Part shown: positions 5,443 through 7,246 of the stretch, piece after piece | Position numbering within the stretch: position 1 is the first letter of the stretch | Layout: each line of letters begins with the position of its first letter | NCBI GenBank assembly: GCA_021781695.1 | Contig: JAJXWG010000083.1 | Coordinates: 1 to 7,246, forward strand | Reading direction: 5' to 3' | Source of the DNA: Pseudomonadota bacterium | GTDB lineage: Bacteria; Pseudomonadota; Gammaproteobacteria; Burkholderiales; Gallionellaceae | Length of the DNA: 7,246 nucleotides | Notes under the pieces: model-generated | What the model was told of the DNA's origin: nothing | The model's input: only the letters and a program-made list of their open reading frames with translations | Database searches by the model: none | Position numbers and translations under genes: made by a program

Positions 5443-5516
5443 GCCAGGAAAAGTGGGTTCGGACTTGGCGCCAGTTTGGTTTGCGAGTGAAGCCGGGCTT
5501 GAATGCACAAGGTTAG

Positions 5517-7199
5517 CTAGGCCATATCCGGTGCTGCGTCCCATGCATCCGCATGGGTTGCTCTGGTTTTTTGTTTCGAGGTCTTGTTATCATACATGCG
5601 GCGGTCGGCTATGAGGAGCATGTCTTTTGCAGAGGAACTTTCGCAGGCATAGGCAATGCCATAACTGATTCCGGTTTCACTAAACCCGTTTGCCTTGATG
5701 TCCTTTTCCAGCTGCGCCAGGGCTTTCACCAGTTCGTCTTCATTGTGTTTGTGAGCCAGCAGGATGAACTCGTCCCCGCCAAGCCGGAATGCTGAAATGC
5801 TGTCCGATTCAAGACTGGCCAGCGCGTTGGCAAACAGGCTCAGCAGCTCATCGCCCTTTGCGTGCCCATGATAATCGTTGACGTATTTCAGGTTGTCGAG
5901 GTCGATAAGGAAAAGCGCCAGTTGCGCCGGATCATCTGCGAAATTCGGATGGCGAAATACGCACTCGAACTGGTGGTCAAAAGCATGCCTGTTTGCAATG
6001 CCTGTCAGGTGGTCGGTGCGCGTCAGTATCAGCATCTTTTCCATATGCTGCAGGGCTTGATCCTTTTCTTCAGTCAACATCCTGATTTTATCTGCAAGCG
6101 CAAAGGCCAGAAGAATGCCGTCCACTGTGCAGCCAAGCAGCACCAGTATTTTGCTGTTTCTGATGAGTTCCGGGAAACCCCAGTTGGCGCCAAGAATGAT
6201 GACCGCAGGCAGGAGAAGTGCGATGAATGACAGCACGAAATAGCGGGCCGGCCGGAACCCGCTGGACAGGCTTGCAATGCCGCAGACAAGCGCGATGATA
6301 ATCCAGAGACTGTTGACTGCGGTCATCAGGATATGTGCATACGATAAATTGATGAAGCAGCTCGGCAGCAGTATGAGCGGCAACACAATGTTGATCCGGC
6401 TGATTGCGGCTAGCCGCGGAAAGCTCTGGTCGAGCTTGAGGAAGGCCAGGTAGAAAAGCGTGTTGAATACAGGAAGAAGAAAAAATGGAACATATTGCCA
6501 TTGCTGATCGCGCCAGCCGAACAGTTCTGCAGGGAGCTGGGACATGAATGCCCAGCCGAGAAAACAGGCCATCATATAGGCAGCATAGTATAAAAGCGTG
6601 CGGTCATGCGTAATCCGGTTGATGAACAGGTTGTAGAGCGCAAGCGTCAGAAGTGCACCTAAAGCTGCCAGAATCATGACGTTTTCGGAAAGAACGAGAT
6701 GCTGGTAGTCATGTTCGGTATAAAGGTGCACTGCCGGAACGAATTTGAAGTGCAGATTTTCGAAGTGGATCAGCACTTCTGCGCGCCCGCCTGGAGGCAA
6801 ATGAATAAGCTTGCCGTAATGCAGCATGTAGTCGTGCTCGGCCTGGTTGCCCGTGACAAAACGCTGCACATCTTTATTCTGCCCGTAAATTTTCACTTCA
6901 ACCCGGTCGATCAGACGATAGTCGGGTTCAAGCACCCATTCGGTGTTATCCGAGTCATTGTCTAATTTGGCATAAAACCAGTAATTGCCGCCCAGCATCT
7001 TCCCGCTTTTGATTTCATGTAGCCTGGAGAGAAAGCTGGTCAGGCTGTCAGCAGAGGCGGGGAAGCTTTCTCCGTCGAATTGATAAAGGGTGCCCGTTAA
7101 ATCGACAACACCATTTTGCCCAATCGATGTGGCATGCACTGTGGAAATACACAGCAGGAGTGCTGTTGCAGCAAGCAACATTTTCAGATGATGGTTCAT
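5517..7199 (-). CDS. 7TMR-DISM receptor-type diguanylate cyclase (GGDEF)
   Basis: A 560-residue inner-membrane protein. Order: signal peptide (1-23, cleavage near VHA); periplasmic 7TMR-DISM extracellular domain of beta type (about 30-165, with WVLEP and HFENLHFKFVPAVHLY); seven TM helices (about 172-193, 201-222, 235-253, 266-287, 291-311, 317-340, 348-369); short coiled linker (370-392, KIRMLTEEKDQALQHMEKML); GGDEF domain (393-545) beginning TDHLTGIANR, with DLDNLKYVND and GHAKGD. The active-site loop RLGGDEF (472-478) is intact, so it should make c-di-GMP from two GTP in response to a ligand outside. The RxxD inhibitory site expected 5 residues before GGDEF is missing (SDSI there), predicting no product inhibition through that site. 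No EAL domain. The ATG at 7199 has no clear Shine-Dalgarno; M7 is an alternative. Confidence 0.93.
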   Translation of the reverse strand: MNHHLKMLLAATALLLCISTVHATSIGQNGVVDLTGTLYQFDGESFPASADSLTSFLSRLHEIKSGKMLGGNYWFYAKLDNDSDNTEWVLEPDYRLIDRVEVKIYGQNKDVQRFVTGNQAEHDYMLHYGKLIHLPPGGRAEVLIHFENLHFKFVPAVHLYTEHDYQHLVLSENVMILAALGALLTLALYNLFINRITHDRTLLYYAAYMMACFLGWAFMSQLPAELFGWRDQQWQYVPFFLLPVFNTLFYLAFLKLDQSFPRLAAISRINIVLPLILLPSCFINLSYAHILMTAVNSLWIIIALVCGIASLSSGFRPARYFVLSFIALLLPAVIILGANWGFPELIRNSKILVLLGCTVDGILLAFALADKIRMLTEEKDQALQHMEKMLILTRTDHLTGIANRHAFDHQFECVFRHPNFADDPAQLALFLIDLDNLKYVNDYHGHAKGDELLSLFANALASLESDSISAFRLGGDEFILLAHKHNEDELVKALAQLEKDIKANGFSETGISYGIAYACESSSAKDMLLIADRRMYDNKTSKQKTRATHADAWDAAPDMA

Positions 7200-7246
7200 G
7201 TGTTATGTAGCGGCTCGCTGTTAAGAAAAGCGGCAGGCCAAACCCA

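Noticed and set aside
5491..5501. Palindrome AAGCC-G-GGCTT between the cyclase and MATE genes
   Set aside because: A 5-bp stem with a one-base loop cannot fold well and no T-run follows, so it is neither a convincing terminator nor an operator.
1..7246. CRISPR arrays, tRNA/rRNA genes, insertion-sequence ends, integrases
   Set aside because: No regularly spaced repeats, cloverleaf signatures, terminal inverted repeats around a transposase or recombinase motifs were found. The tandem repeats at 1408-1433 have no spacer and only two copies.

Overview
The window looks like a piece of a betaproteobacterial chromosome. The protein flavour (YjbQ, a Cfr/RlmN-type methylase with the CMSGRAGLIRQLGSAEI signature, a DISM-GGDEF protein, a MATE pump) and the fairly high GC of most genes suggest an autotrophic or freshwater lineage near Nitrosomonadales/Gallionellaceae. 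That placement is an inference; no rRNA or species marker is present. There is no CRISPR array, tRNA, rRNA, intact insertion sequence or phage gene.

Layout. (a) 1-558, minus: the N-terminal 186 residues of a RlmN/Cfr-family radical SAM RNA methyltransferase, cut by the window edge. (b) About 560-1655: a more AT-rich accessory island. It carries a complete chpS-chpB (MazEF-type) toxin-antitoxin operon on the minus strand, with a well-formed promoter flanked by repeated operator-like sites. Behind the promoter are gene debris: the last 35 or so residues of a nitroreductase on the plus strand and, more tentatively, a scrap of a HI0074-type (HEPN, nucleotidyltransferase partner) antitoxin on the minus strand. 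(c) 1656-2690, minus: a stand-alone GNAT/FemAB-like acyltransferase. (d) 2750-4097, plus: a compact three-gene cluster made of a small membrane protein, YjbQ, and a thioredoxin-like (CPHC) domain joined to HEAT-like repeats. The genes overlap or are 3 bases apart, so they are probably one transcript. (e) 4099-7199, minus: a MATE-family efflux pump and, upstream of it in the same direction, a seven-TM (7TMR-DISM) diguanylate cyclase with an intact GGDEF motif.

How the parts may work together. ChpS should neutralise the ChpB RNase and repress the operon through the repeats around the promoter. The plus-strand cluster puts a YjbQ enzyme beside a CPHC thiol-redox protein with a repeat scaffold, a pairing that may be functional but is unproven. 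The receptor-like cyclase and the MATE pump lie close enough to be co-transcribed, which would tie an envelope signal to c-di-GMP and drug or metabolite export. The plus cluster and the pump gene meet tail to tail with a single base between their stop codons.

I see no obviously new multi-gene defence or mobile system. The items most worth following are the YjbQ/CPHC-HEAT cluster, the layered toxin-antitoxin scar at 1363-1602, and the second-type RlmN/Cfr paralogue.
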